Below are positions 7,398 through 16,630 of a stretch of DNA of 64,000 bases, one piece after another. The stretch spans positions 4,930,001-4,994,000 of the forward strand of contig NZ_CP158190.1 in assembly GCF_040250305.1 (NCBI RefSeq), given 5' to 3'. The notes under the pieces were generated by a model that was not told the DNA's origin, searched no databases, and worked only from the letters and a program-made list of their open reading frames with translations. Each line of letters starts with the position of its first letter. Position 1 is the first letter of the stretch. Origin of the DNA: Peribacillus frigoritolerans (GTDB lineage: Bacteria > Bacillota > Bacilli > Bacillales > DSM-1321). The position numbers were made by a program, and so were the translations under genes.

Positions 7398-8366
7398 ATG
7401 AAAATTCGAGCATTGCTCTCACTTTTCCTTGTTACTGCGGTATTTCTGTCAGCCTGCGGCAACTCAAAGGGAGAATCGAGTAAGGAAGAAACCAAGGATG
7501 CCTTGGATATATATACGACGGTTTACCCTTTACAATACTTCACGGAGGCCATTGGCGGGGAGTACGTGAATGTCGAGACGGTTTATCCTCCCGGAACGGA
7601 TGAACACTCATTCGAACCCTCTCAAAAAGATATTGTGAAAATGGCTGAGTCAGACCTGTTTTTCTATATTGGCTATAATCTTGAAGGCTTTGTAACCAAA
7701 GCTGAACCAATTCTAAGCAAAGAAGGCGTCAGCACAATTGCGGTGGGCGAAACGGTTCATCTTGATGAAGAAGAGCATGCACACGAAGAGGAACATGCAC
7801 ATGAAGACGAACATGCACATGAAGAAGACGGTCATGACCATGGGGGCGTTAATCCGCATTTGTGGTTAGATCCCGTCTATTCCATTGACATGGCTAAAAC
7901 CATCAAGGACGAATTAACGAAAAAAATGCCGGAACAGGAAGAATATTTCAACAGCCAATTCAATGAGCTTTCCGAAAAGCTTGAGGCACTTGATGAAAAA
8001 TTCGAGACGACGATCGAGTCGGGCCGTACCAATAAAATCATCGTTTCCCATTCTGCATATGGGTATTGGGAGGAACGCTACGGATTGGAACAAATTGGCG
8101 TGACAGGACTTACGTCATCAAACGAACCTTCTCAAAAGGAACTGGGGAAAATCGTAACCATGGCTGAAGAAGAAGACTTGAACTACGTCATCTTTGAACA
8201 GAATATCAGTTCTAAACTAACCGAAATCATCCAAAAGGAAATGGGAGCGAAATCACTTGAGCTCCATAACCTTTCAGTGTTGACGGATAAAGATATCGAA
8301 GCCGGCGAAGATTACTTCAGTTTAATGGAAAAGAACATCAAGACACTACAAACTGCATTGCAATAG
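7398..8366 (+). CDS. zinc ABC transporter substrate-binding lipoprotein (ZnuA/AdcA type)
   Basis: 322-aa metal-binding lipoprotein (cluster 9). Lipobox LSAC, a histidine/glutamate-rich loop with repeats of HAHEE around residues 120-145, then conserved NPHLWLDP and VSHSAYGY with the metal-ligand His residues. This loop and the Zur boxes upstream point to zinc rather than manganese. ATG at 7398 with AAAGGAG; an open frame upstream is a shadow. No partner ATPase or permease gene is beside it, so it would have to work with a transporter elsewhere. Confidence 0.9.
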   Translation: MKIRALLSLFLVTAVFLSACGNSKGESSKEETKDALDIYTTVYPLQYFTEAIGGEYVNVETVYPPGTDEHSFEPSQKDIVKMAESDLFFYIGYNLEGFVTKAEPILSKEGVSTIAVGETVHLDEEEHAHEEEHAHEDEHAHEEDGHDHGGVNPHLWLDPVYSIDMAKTIKDELTKKMPEQEEYFNSQFNELSEKLEALDEKFETTIESGRTNKIIVSHSAYGYWEERYGLEQIGVTGLTSSNEPSQKELGKIVTMAEEEDLNYVIFEQNISSKLTEIIQKEMGAKSLELHNLSVLTDKDIEAGEDYFSLMEKNIKTLQTALQ

Positions 8367-8374
8367 ACGAGAAA

Positions 8375-8407
8375 GAAGCGGATCCCTATTGGATCCGCTT
8401 CTTTTTT
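8375..8407 (+). terminator. intrinsic terminator of the zinc lipoprotein gene
   Basis: Perfect 11-bp stem GAAGCGGATCC / GGATCCGCTTC followed by TTTTTT. Confidence 0.92.
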
Positions 8408-8564
8408 GTACCTCAGTACTATAAAGAGTTCTTTTTCGTTTTGTCAGCTTTCAGTAAAAATACCTGCCCTTATTTGAGTTGGAGTTTCGGTTCTTGACAA
8501 AGCAAATTGATTGCCGATAGCCAATTTATGGAATAATTAAATTTAAGCTTAGAGAGGGGAAAAT

Positions 8565-8940
8565 ATGAAAAAGATCATAAATGGAAGTTTAACGTTTCTA
8601 CTTCTATCGATGCTAATTGCTTGCACGGATGAAAAAGATGATTATGCTATAATTCATCCGAATCTTTTGCCTAGTGAGGGTCATAAGTATTCGCTCCAAG
8701 CCGTTGGTAAAGAAATTACATTTGATTTACTAGAAGAGAGTAATATCACCAATGTGGGCCCAATTACAAATTGTAGCATCTTACAAGTCATTGAATGAGC
8801 AATATCCAAAACTTGAATTAAAGAAAGAACCTGCGTTCACCGTGTTTGATGAAAATGGTTTGATTTTAAAAACATATGATTATGAAGAGATGATTGATTT
8901 TTTACAAAATCCAGACAAGTACTTCTATCGGGAACGATAA
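8565..8940 (+). pseudogene. frameshifted small lipoprotein gene
   Basis: The first part (from ATG 8565, good AGAGAGGGG site) codes a signal peptide with lipobox LIAC and ends early at 8798. The second part continues in the +1 frame from about 8752 to 8940 and reads VASYKSLNEQYPKLELKK, then AFTVFDENGLILKTYDYEEM. Joining the two around the GGGCCC at about 8756-8761 gives one lipoprotein of about 125 aa. One indel would therefore break the gene. A sequencing error or programmed shift cannot be excluded. Family not recognised. Confidence 0.65.
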
Positions 8941-8981
8941 AGAAGAAGGGAACCCCTTTCACTGGGATTCCCTTACGTTAG

Positions 8982-10046
8982 TTATTCCTTTAAATGTTTC
9001 TCTCGAATCTTTTCCATTTTCGTCATCAATTCGGTTCCAATCGTTGGTTCGAAATTCGGATAAATGACAGTCATCTCATCCATCCATTCTTTCTTTTCTT
9101 CATCTGACAGTGTATAGATGTCGATATTCGATTTTTGCTGGATTTCCCGAAGCTGTTCCTGATTTAATTCATTTGATTTGATCCATAGCCATTTCGTTGT
9201 ATCATCCATCGCCCTTTGGATTTGCTGCTGAATATCCAAAGGGAGTTTGTTCCAAAACTGTTTGTTTATCATGACTACATACCCTAAATAGCCATGATCA
9301 CTGATCGTTAAATATTTTTGCACCTCATATAATTTCTTGGAATAGATATTCGAAATCGTATTTTCCTGGCTGTCCGTTTCATTGATTTCAAGGCTTTTAA
9401 ACGTTTCATTAAACTCCAGCTCAGAAGTTGTCGCCCCAAAATGCTTGAATTGGCTTTCCAGTACTGCACTTGGCATGATTCTAAAATTCTTTCCGGCAAA
9501 ATCACTTGGATGCCGTATCGGTTTATTGCTTGTCATCTGTTTATAGTTATTCGACCAAAATGCAAGTCCCTCGATATCGATGGTATTCAGCTGCTTTAGC
9601 AGCTCTTCCCCCACTTCCCCATTCAACGCTTCCTGCAAGGCAGCGTCCGTTGGAAAGACGTAAGGGAGGTCCAATAGCATCCATTTCTTTGATATGCTCG
9701 TAATTTTAGATGTAGTCGGTGCAATCATCTGCACCTTGTTTTCTTGTAATGCTTCGATTTCTTCATGATCACTATATAATGACTGATTAGGATAAACTTC
9801 AATTTTGACACGATGACCTGTATATTCATCGACCAGTTTGGCAAATCGGTTCGCCGCTAGCCCTTTAGGTGTATTTTCGGCAACGACATGACTGAACTTA
9901 ATCACGATTTGATCCTTCATCCCGACCTGCTCCTCATCCTTTGGCAAATTGAAACCGAAGCTTGTAAAGAACGATTGAAACGATATATACACGGCTATCA
10001 ACAGCCCCAAGCCAATTAATAAGAAGTACCCCCATAATGCACGCAT
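8982..10046 (-). CDS. dctB: TRAP-type C4-dicarboxylate-binding protein DctB
   Basis: 354-aa DctP-family binding protein with an N-terminal membrane anchor (about residues 7-27), DQIVIKFSHVVAENTPKG at the start of the mature part and NTISNIYSKKLYEVQ-KYLT in the ligand-binding half. In B. subtilis DctB senses C4-dicarboxylates outside the cell together with the DctS kinase rather than acting in transport. The divergent dctS-dctR pair next door supports the same sensing role. No TRAP membrane subunits and no DctP carrier gene are nearby. Confidence 0.9.
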   Translation of the reverse strand: MRALWGYFLLIGLGLLIAVYISFQSFFTSFGFNLPKDEEQVGMKDQIVIKFSHVVAENTPKGLAANRFAKLVDEYTGHRVKIEVYPNQSLYSDHEEIEALQENKVQMIAPTTSKITSISKKWMLLDLPYVFPTDAALQEALNGEVGEELLKQLNTIDIEGLAFWSNNYKQMTSNKPIRHPSDFAGKNFRIMPSAVLESQFKHFGATTSELEFNETFKSLEINETDSQENTISNIYSKKLYEVQKYLTISDHGYLGYVVMINKQFWNKLPLDIQQQIQRAMDDTTKWLWIKSNELNQEQLREIQQKSNIDIYTLSDEEKKEWMDEMTVIYPNFEPTIGTELMTKMEKIREKHLKE

Positions 10047-10186
10047 ACCGACAACTCCTCACCGCTCACTTCACATTATCACTATTCTATCACAGCTTTT
10101 TCCTGTCGTAATACAATGCGCGAAAAATAGCGAAAAGTGATAGAAATTCTGTTACTATAAAGTATAGAAGTAATGGAGGAAAAACA

Positions 10187-11797
10187 ATGGATAAATCCTT
10201 TCATATGCCCATTCAAATTAAAATCACCCTGCTATCATTTGTAATCGTCGCGTTTTCGATACTAATAGGCGGGATTTTTATATTCGGAAATATCGTTTCG
10301 GTCAGGGAGGATGAAATCGGCAAACGATCCATGATCACTGCCCATACCATCGCCGAACTCCCTGAAGTACAAAAATTGGTCCGTGAGCCTGAAGGATGGA
10401 CGCAGCTTAATCCGATTATTGAAAACTTAAGGAAAATCCATCAAGCGGATTATATAGTTGTACTCAACAATCAGCATATACGCTATTCCCACCCGGTGTT
10501 CAGTCAATTGGGGACCCCATCTAGCAGCAGCGACGAAAGCGCTGCGTTCGCTGAACACGAATACCTTTCAAAGGCTGCTGGTGAACTTGGCATTTCTGTC
10601 CGCGCCTTTGTCCCGATCCTTGATAGAGATAGAGAGCAAATCGGCGTCGTACTGGTTGGGAATATCTTGCCTACGATACCGGAATTAATCAAGGACTTGA
10701 AAGGCGAAATCGCGATTATCCTGGTCCTTACACTTCTATTCGGTGTATGCGGCTCATGGCTCATGGCAAGAAGGATAAAAAAAGAGACCTTCCAACTTGA
10801 ACCCCATGAAATTTCACGGATGTTAGTTGAAAGGACAGCCGCTTTCAATGCCATGCATGAAGGGGTGATCGCCATAGATAATAATCAGACAATCACGATT
10901 TTCAATGAAAAGGCTAAGCAAATATTCAATATTAACGGTGCGGTCATTGGCAAGAATATCAATGATATTATACATGATACCCGTCTCCCGGAAGTGCTTG
11001 ACCGGACATCTCCCATCTTCAATCAGGAAATCTCCGTTCAAAACAGGAATATTGTAAGCAACCGGGTACCAATAAAGATTGCGGATAAAACGATTGGTGC
11101 CGTGGCCATATTCCAGGATCGCACCGATGTGACGAAGCTAGCTGAAGAGTTGACTAGTGTCAAAGCATTCGTTGAAGCCCTGCGAGTTCAAAACCATGAA
11201 CATATGAACAAACTTCATACGATAGCAGGATTGATCCAGCTAGGCAATCTTGACGAAGCGCTGCATTACATTTTTCAGATTACGGAAGAACAAGAGGAAT
11301 TGACCAGGTTTTTAACGAAGCACATTCACGATGATAATTTAGTGGGGCTGATATTAAGTAAGATCTCCTTGGGTAGGGAACTCGGAATCGAGCTCATCAT
11401 GGACAAGCACACGAAATTGGACCGCTTCCCCGCTGATTTGGATCATCACGATTTTGTTTTGATAATCGGAAACCTGATCGAAAACTCATTCGCAGCGCTA
11501 AAGCATTGTTCAGAGGAAACAAAACAGGTTTATCTATCCATCTATCAGGATGACCGTCATTGTCAAATCGTGCTTGAGGATAATGGACCCGGCATTCCAG
11601 AGGACATTCATAAAGATATATTCGAGTATGGTTTTACAACAAAGGGTGCGGAAGGATCAGGAATTGGTCTTTATCTAATAGACCAAATTGTAAAAAAAGC
11701 GAACGGCGAAATGAAATTCACGACACGCCCTGACGAAGGAACAAGCTTTTTTCTTTCTTTTCCGATGCACGATATAGAGGAGAACCAAAATGACTAA
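10187..11797 (+). CDS. dctS: sensor histidine kinase DctS (CitA/DcuS family)
   Basis: 536-aa membrane kinase. Two membrane segments (about residues 12-34 and 172-195) frame an extracytoplasmic PAS-like sensor, then a cytoplasmic PAS (about 215-320), the phosphoacceptor region with RVQNHEHMNKLHTIAG near 345-360, and an ATPase domain with NLIENSFAAL, DNGPGI and GSGIGLYLI boxes. Detects C4-dicarboxylates with DctB. ATG with GGAGG. It overlaps dctR by 8 bp, so the two are translated together. Confidence 0.92.
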   Translation: MDKSFHMPIQIKITLLSFVIVAFSILIGGIFIFGNIVSVREDEIGKRSMITAHTIAELPEVQKLVREPEGWTQLNPIIENLRKIHQADYIVVLNNQHIRYSHPVFSQLGTPSSSSDESAAFAEHEYLSKAAGELGISVRAFVPILDRDREQIGVVLVGNILPTIPELIKDLKGEIAIILVLTLLFGVCGSWLMARRIKKETFQLEPHEISRMLVERTAAFNAMHEGVIAIDNNQTITIFNEKAKQIFNINGAVIGKNINDIIHDTRLPEVLDRTSPIFNQEISVQNRNIVSNRVPIKIADKTIGAVAIFQDRTDVTKLAEELTSVKAFVEALRVQNHEHMNKLHTIAGLIQLGNLDEALHYIFQITEEQEELTRFLTKHIHDDNLVGLILSKISLGRELGIELIMDKHTKLDRFPADLDHHDFVLIIGNLIENSFAALKHCSEETKQVYLSIYQDDRHCQIVLEDNGPGIPEDIHKDIFEYGFTTKGAEGSGIGLYLIDQIVKKANGEMKFTTRPDEGTSFFLSFPMHDIEENQND

Positions 11798-12485
11798 CGA
11801 AATTCGTGTACTTTTAATTGAAGACGACCCAATGGTCCAAGAGGTCAACAAACAGTTCATCGAGCGCCTGCCTCCCTTTAAAGTCGTTGATACAGCTTCA
11901 AATGGGCTTGAAGGGCTGGAAAAAATCAAGCAGTCTAAACCCGACCTTGTCATTTTGGACATCTTCATGCCATCTTTAAACGGGGTTGATACGCTTTATC
12001 AAATCAGAAAAGAGCAAATGGATGTGGATGTCATCATCATTTCAGCGGCAAATGATCAGAAAACGATTCGAAAAATGATACAGAACGGGGCTTTTGACTA
12101 TTTAATCAAGCCATTTAAATTCGATAGGCTAAAACATACTCTGGAGCAATACTTTGCTTTTCGGATGGAGGTTGAAACTGACCATCAAATTTCTCAAAAT
12201 CAGCTCGACCGAATCCTCTTTCAAAATAAAACACAATCTGAAGCGAGTCCGAAATATGATGTTCCGAAAGGATTGAATGGCGCGACTCTTGAGCAAGTGA
12301 CGAAGTTCATTAAGACCCAGCCTGGTTCACTATCTGCAGAAGAAGTGGCTGATGGGATTGGAATCGCCAGAGTTACAGCAAGGCGCTATCTTGAATACTT
12401 GCATGGCGAAGAAGTCCTTCAGCTTGATGTACAATATGGCAGCATAGGCCGTCCAGTCAATAGATACCGGCTTAAAAAACCTTAA
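11790..12485 (+). CDS. dctR: response regulator DctR (CitB/CitT family)
   Basis: 231-aa regulator with a receiver domain (phosphoacceptor Asp57 in VILDIFMP, acidic pair EDD at 11-13, Lys in YLIKPFKF) and a C-terminal helix-turn-helix (AEEVADGIGIARVTARRYLEYL). Expected target in the family is the dicarboxylate carrier gene dctP, which is not in this window. Overlaps dctS by 8 bp and is followed by a terminator. Confidence 0.92.
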   Translation: MTNEIRVLLIEDDPMVQEVNKQFIERLPPFKVVDTASNGLEGLEKIKQSKPDLVILDIFMPSLNGVDTLYQIRKEQMDVDVIIISAANDQKTIRKMIQNGAFDYLIKPFKFDRLKHTLEQYFAFRMEVETDHQISQNQLDRILFQNKTQSEASPKYDVPKGLNGATLEQVTKFIKTQPGSLSAEEVADGIGIARVTARRYLEYLHGEEVLQLDVQYGSIGRPVNRYRLKKP

Positions 12486-12492
12486 AACGCAT

Positions 12493-12522
12493 GGGGACCG
12501 GCTCGAAACGGTTCCCTTTTTA
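12493..12522 (+). terminator. intrinsic terminator of dctSR
   Basis: Stem GGGGACCG / CGGTTCCC with an 8-nt loop and T-run. Confidence 0.8.
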
Positions 12523-12532
12523 CTTTTAATCT

Positions 12533-12682
12533 TTACGCACCTGTCTTCCGGTCATATAGGCCCCACTTTCTCTTCAAAAGAAACAGCTCACACTCTTCCA
12601 ATGCCGTCACTTCTTTAATGACATAGTCCGGCATGCCCCTTCTTAGTAGAATCTCCGCAATAAGGTACGGTTTTTTCTTCAT
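12533..12682 (-). CDS. 49-aa basic small protein, unknown
   Basis: ATG at 12682 is preceded by GGGAGGGGAG, a very good ribosome-binding site, and a TATAAT-like -10 element lies at 12727-12732. The product starts MKKKPYLIAEILLRRGMPDY, continues with EVTALEECELFLLKRKWGLY and is mostly basic and probably helical. It contains no signal peptide. The ribosome-binding site and well-behaved amphipathic composition argue for a real gene. Family not recognised. Confidence 0.6.
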   Translation of the reverse strand: MKKKPYLIAEILLRRGMPDYVIKEVTALEECELFLLKRKWGLYDRKTGA

Positions 12683-12836
12683 ACACTCTCCCCTCCCTTT
12701 CCCTTGGTTGCCATTCTTTTAAATTCATTATACAAAATAATCCAATAAAGAAAAAATAGACAAAGCCCCATTTTCCGAAAAAAAATTATGATCTATCCGG
12801 TCAATCTGGACAATTAAAAAAAGTTCCTGGTTGATT

Positions 12837-12947
12837 TCAGTCACTCGTTCCCTTTCCGCCGACAGTCTGCCAAGCCTCATCAAAGCAAGTATCTAGCGTG
12901 ATCTTGGCTAGCGAGTTATTCGGCAGAAGGTCGCAAATTTCTTCAAT
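12837..12947 (-). pseudogene. possible C-terminal gene remnant
   Basis: A 36-codon stretch ending at a TGA reads IEEICDLLPNNSLAKITL, then CFDEAWQTVGGKGTSD, which looks like protein rather than random translation. It has no start codon or ribosome-binding site and a stop lies directly upstream, so at most it is the tail of a lost gene. Family not recognised; chance is possible. Confidence 0.25.
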
Positions 12948-13104
12948 TTAATATGAGTTTTAACAGAAAAAACAATGAACTGATTTGTTAGTATCCTATT
13001 AAAATCATTTTCCAAAAGGGTGGGGTTTCCGTCCAAGAAAATTCTAATTGGGTGAGTTACATAGACAGGGGGAGTGAGATGAGTTAAAGGATTATCAATA
13101 TTTG

Positions 13105-13132
13105 GTCAAAAGAGGTGGGCCGTGCACCTCCT
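13105..13132 (-). terminator. terminator at the end of the men operon
   Basis: Minus-strand stem GAGGTG / CACCTC followed by TTTTG, just downstream of menC. Confidence 0.6.
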
Positions 13133-13140
13133 TTGATGTT

Positions 13141-14250
13141 TCACTTGTACAGTTTACTATATGTAGTCAATTCCTTTAGCCGCTTTTCATTGATGGCAAA
13201 ACCGATTCCAGCTTTATCGGGAACTTGGATCATGCCATTTTCGACAAGTACTTCAGGATATATTATATCTCCATCCCAATAACGGGATGAAGATGATATA
13301 TCCCCGGGAATCGTGAAGCCCTTTAATGTGGCAAGTGCAATATTATGTGCACGTGAAATGCCAAATTCTATCATACCGCCGCACCAAACTGGCACATCAT
13401 TTCCCATGCATAGATCATGGATTCTTACAGCTTCCATCCAGCCGCCGACTTTAGCCATCTTAATGTTGATGACCCCACAGCTCTGGAGCGACAGTGCACT
13501 TTTGGCATCATGAAATGAATTTATGCTTTCATCAAGGCAAATGGGTGTCTGCAGCTGTTTCTGCAAAAATGAATGTTCCACAATGTCGTCATGCCCCAGC
13601 GGCTGCTCAATCATCATCAGCTTAAAGTCATCAAGCTTCTGCAGATGCGGGATGTCATCAAGAGTGTACGCTGAATTGGCATCTGCCATGAGCGGGATAT
13701 CGGGATAGGCCCGACGGATTTCCGCTAAAAACTCCAGATCATTTTGAGGATTTATTTTTATTTTATATCGCTGATAACCGGATCCGGAAAAATCCTCGAT
13801 CTGGCGCATCGCATCTTCTATATCATTCGATGCAATGACTACGCCAGCTGCCACTTCACTTCGTTCGCCGCCAAACAGCCGTCCAAGGTAGACTCCTTTC
13901 TGCTTCGCATATAAATCGAGGATTGCCTGCTCTAAAGCCGACTTCGCCATTGCATTCCGCCTGATTCCGTTCCATAAGTTCGGCAGCTCATCAGGATGCT
14001 TGATCTGACTGGCCAATGTTAGCGGGATTAAGAAGTCCTCCAATATATGAAAGCATGTTTTGGTCGTTTCCTCGGTATACCAAGGACTTGCAAAAGGCAC
14101 AGCTTCCCCGTATCCAATCAATCCATCCTTATCCATGGCTTCGACAATTATCACTTCCCGATCGCTTACCGTTTCGAGATGCGTCTTGAATGGCCGTTTT
14201 AAAGGGGCCTTAATGTGCTTTAGGGAAATGGAGGATAACTTCATTGCCAT
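13141..14250 (-). CDS. menC: o-succinylbenzoate synthase MenC
   Basis: 369-aa enolase-superfamily enzyme dehydrating SHCHC to o-succinylbenzoate in menaquinone synthesis; Bacillus members may also racemise N-succinylamino acids. The catalytic lysine motif YKIKI, metal ligands in MADANSAY, EQP and DES, and the second lysine region INIKMAKVGG are seen. The start ATGGCAATG overlaps the menE stop; translation may begin at 14250 or at the second ATG (14244). Last gene of the operon. Confidence 0.94.
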   Translation of the reverse strand: MAMKLSSISLKHIKAPLKRPFKTHLETVSDREVIIVEAMDKDGLIGYGEAVPFASPWYTEETTKTCFHILEDFLIPLTLASQIKHPDELPNLWNGIRRNAMAKSALEQAILDLYAKQKGVYLGRLFGGERSEVAAGVVIASNDIEDAMRQIEDFSGSGYQRYKIKINPQNDLEFLAEIRRAYPDIPLMADANSAYTLDDIPHLQKLDDFKLMMIEQPLGHDDIVEHSFLQKQLQTPICLDESINSFHDAKSALSLQSCGVINIKMAKVGGWMEAVRIHDLCMGNDVPVWCGGMIEFGISRAHNIALATLKGFTIPGDISSSSRYWDGDIIYPEVLVENGMIQVPDKAGIGFAINEKRLKELTTYSKLYK

Positions 14251-15722
14251 TCCCCCATCTCCTTCTTCAGTTCCCGTCTCAGAAGCTTGCTTGCGCCATT
14301 ACGGGGAAGCTCCTTACAAAATATCACTTTCCGGGGAATCTTATAGGATGCTAAATATCCCCTGCAATATTCCAGCAGTTCGCTCTCATCAAGCTCTGCA
14401 CCTTGATGCAAGACGACAAAAGCAAGCGGGACCTGTCCCCACTTTTCATCGTCAGTCCCCGTCACTCCCGCTTCGAAAACATCAGGATGCATACTGAGGA
14501 CGTTTTCAATCTCGGCCGGATAGACATTTTCACCGCCGGAGATGATTAAATCCGAACGTCGGTCAAGCACATATAAAAAGCCTTCCTCGTCAAGATAACC
14601 AAGATCCCCGGTATAAAGCCATCCATCGGTAATCGCCTGCTGTGTAGCATCCATCCGATTAAAATAGCCTTTCGTGACATTCGGACCTGAAACCACGATT
14701 TCCCCCACTGCACCCGGTTCACACATCGTGCCGTCTTTTTCAATCCGTAACTGCGAAGGAAACAAAGGCTTTCCCGCAGAGCCGATTTTTGTCATGCTAT
14801 ATTCCGGTGCCAGTGTCACAATCTGTGAAGATGTTTCGGTCATCCCATATGTTTGATAGACGGGAATCCCTTTCTCCTTACATACCTCAAGCAAATGGAC
14901 GGGTGCAGGGCCGCCGCCCAACAGGAAACAGCGGAAAGTTTTTGGATAGCTTGTTCCCTTCATATCCTGCACCATCCTATTCAGCATCGCCGTCACGACC
15001 GAAATGATCGTCACGCCATTTTCCTGGATGCTCCGGTTTGCTTCCCGTTCATCGAAACGTTCAGACAAAACGACTTTCATGCCATAAATCACATTTTTCA
15101 TCAAGATGGATAAGCCGCTAATATGAAAGATCGGAACCGCACAATACCAAGAATCCTCCTCATGCAATCCAAGGTTCAGAACAGACCCTACGGCACTCCA
15201 CCAATGGTTGCCGAATGTTTGGATGACCCCTTTTGGATTTCCTGTCGTACCAGATGTATACATGATCGTAGCGGTATCCTCAAGGTAAAACTCTTGAAGT
15301 ATCCCTGCTGTGCCTTCAACCGGCAATTCTTCCATTAAATGAAGGTGCAAATCCGGGAGAATCTCACCAATATCAGCAAGTTTTCCGGAGAAGGACCCTT
15401 CTGAAACCAGATAGGCAGTTTTGCTGTCCCCGATCTGCCAGGACAGCTCTTTTGCCGTTAGCTTATTATTCAGCATCACAATCTTCACACCGAGATGAAA
15501 TAGTGCATGGATAACGACAACACCATCAATATGGTTACGGAGCAAAACCGCGCATGAATCGCCAGCGCCCAGACCAATGCTTGCCAGCCTACCAGCCATC
15601 TTCTCCGATAAAGTATACAGTTCAAGAAAGCTATACGTTTGACCTTCAAACTCGATTGCCGGGCGATCCGGTGAAAGATGCGCCCGATTTTTCAGCCAGT
15701 TCGGCAACTTTTCTTCTGCCAT
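14241..15722 (-). CDS. menE: o-succinylbenzoate-CoA ligase MenE
   Basis: 493-aa acyl-adenylate-forming enzyme making o-succinylbenzoyl-CoA. The P-loop YTSGTTGNPKG, the adenylate-binding YQTYGMTETSS and the hinge LYTGDLG and DRRSDLIISGGENVYP motifs are intact. The stop overlaps the menC start by 10 nt. An 86-nt gap separates it from menB. Confidence 0.95.
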   Translation of the reverse strand: MAEEKLPNWLKNRAHLSPDRPAIEFEGQTYSFLELYTLSEKMAGRLASIGLGAGDSCAVLLRNHIDGVVVIHALFHLGVKIVMLNNKLTAKELSWQIGDSKTAYLVSEGSFSGKLADIGEILPDLHLHLMEELPVEGTAGILQEFYLEDTATIMYTSGTTGNPKGVIQTFGNHWWSAVGSVLNLGLHEEDSWYCAVPIFHISGLSILMKNVIYGMKVVLSERFDEREANRSIQENGVTIISVVTAMLNRMVQDMKGTSYPKTFRCFLLGGGPAPVHLLEVCKEKGIPVYQTYGMTETSSQIVTLAPEYSMTKIGSAGKPLFPSQLRIEKDGTMCEPGAVGEIVVSGPNVTKGYFNRMDATQQAITDGWLYTGDLGYLDEEGFLYVLDRRSDLIISGGENVYPAEIENVLSMHPDVFEAGVTGTDDEKWGQVPLAFVVLHQGAELDESELLEYCRGYLASYKIPRKVIFCKELPRNGASKLLRRELKKEMGEWQ

Positions 15723-15808
15723 TGCTGCTTCCTCTCTTCCTTTTTGATATAGAAAACAGCCCGGCGATTTTCCGCCAAGCTGTCAGTCTCATCGATTCAC
15801 GCGTTTCA

Positions 15809-16630
15809 TTAAGGGAAACGAGGGAATTGCCCAAAGTCCGGAGTGCGTTTTTCTTTGAATGCATCGCGGCCTTCTTTTGCTTCTTCTGTTGTATAGTATA
15901 AAAGTGTAGCGTCACCAGCCAATTGTTGAAGACCTGCAAGGCCATCCGTATCAGCGTTCATTGCCGCTTTCAAGAAACGAAGTGCAGTAGGGCTCTTCTC
16001 AAGCATTTCTTCACACCATTTAACCGTTTCCGCTTCTAATTGGTCTAAAGGTACGACTGTGTTGACCAATCCCATATCCAATGCTTCCTGTGCATTGTAT
16101 TGACGGCATAGGTACCAGATTTCACGCGCCTTTTTATGACCCACGATACGTGCAAGGTAGCCAGAACCATAACCAGCATCAAAGCTTCCTACATTCGGTC
16201 CAGTTTGTCCGAAAATTGCATTGTCAGCAGCAATCGTCAAGTCACATACCACGTTCAAGACATTACCGCCGCCAATTGCATATCCTGCAACCATGGCTAC
16301 GACCGGTTTTGGAATTACGCGAATCAAACGTTGCAGATCAAGAACATTTAGACGCGGAATGTTATCTTCACCCACATATCCGCCATTTCCGCGTACTTTT
16401 TGGTCTCCGCCTGAACAGAATGCTTTGCCGCCTACACCTGTTAAAATAATGACACCAATGCTGGAATCATCACGCGCTCTTGCGAATGCATCAATCATTT
16501 CAGCAGTCGTTTTTGGCGTGAATGCATTATGTACATGTGGTCGATTGATGGACACTTTCGCAATCCCATTATATTTTTCATACAAAATTTCATCATACTC
16601 ACGTATTGTTTCCCATTGAATCGTCATCAT
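15809..16630 (-). CDS. menB: 1,4-dihydroxy-2-naphthoyl-CoA synthase MenB
   Basis: 273-aa crotonase-fold enzyme closing the second ring of the naphthoquinone. Family signatures [24 protein letters not shown] and [20 protein letters not shown] are present with normal length. The 5' end overlaps the menH 3' end by about 32 nt; the start may be either of two adjacent ATGs (16630 or 16627). Confidence 0.96.
   Translation of the reverse strand: MMTIQWETIREYDEILYEKYNGIAKVSINRPHVHNAFTPKTTAEMIDAFARARDDSSIGVIILTGVGGKAFCSGGDQKVRGNGGYVGEDNIPRLNVLDLQRLIRVIPKPVVAMVAGYAIGGGNVLNVVCDLTIAADNAIFGQTGPNVGSFDAGYGSGYLARIVGHKKAREIWYLCRQYNAQEALDMGLVNTVVPLDQLEAETVKWCEEMLEKSPTALRFLKAAMNADTDGLAGLQQLAGDATLLYYTTEEAKEGRDAFKEKRTPDFGQFPRFP

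Larger units (their letters stand above)
12683..13140. other. 458-bp intergenic region upstream of the 49-aa gene and downstream of menC
   Basis: Holds the candidate -10 of the 49-aa gene (12727-12732), a possible gene remnant (12837-12947), and the menC terminator (13105-13132). No other gene, RNA or repeat was recognised. Confidence 0.6.
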
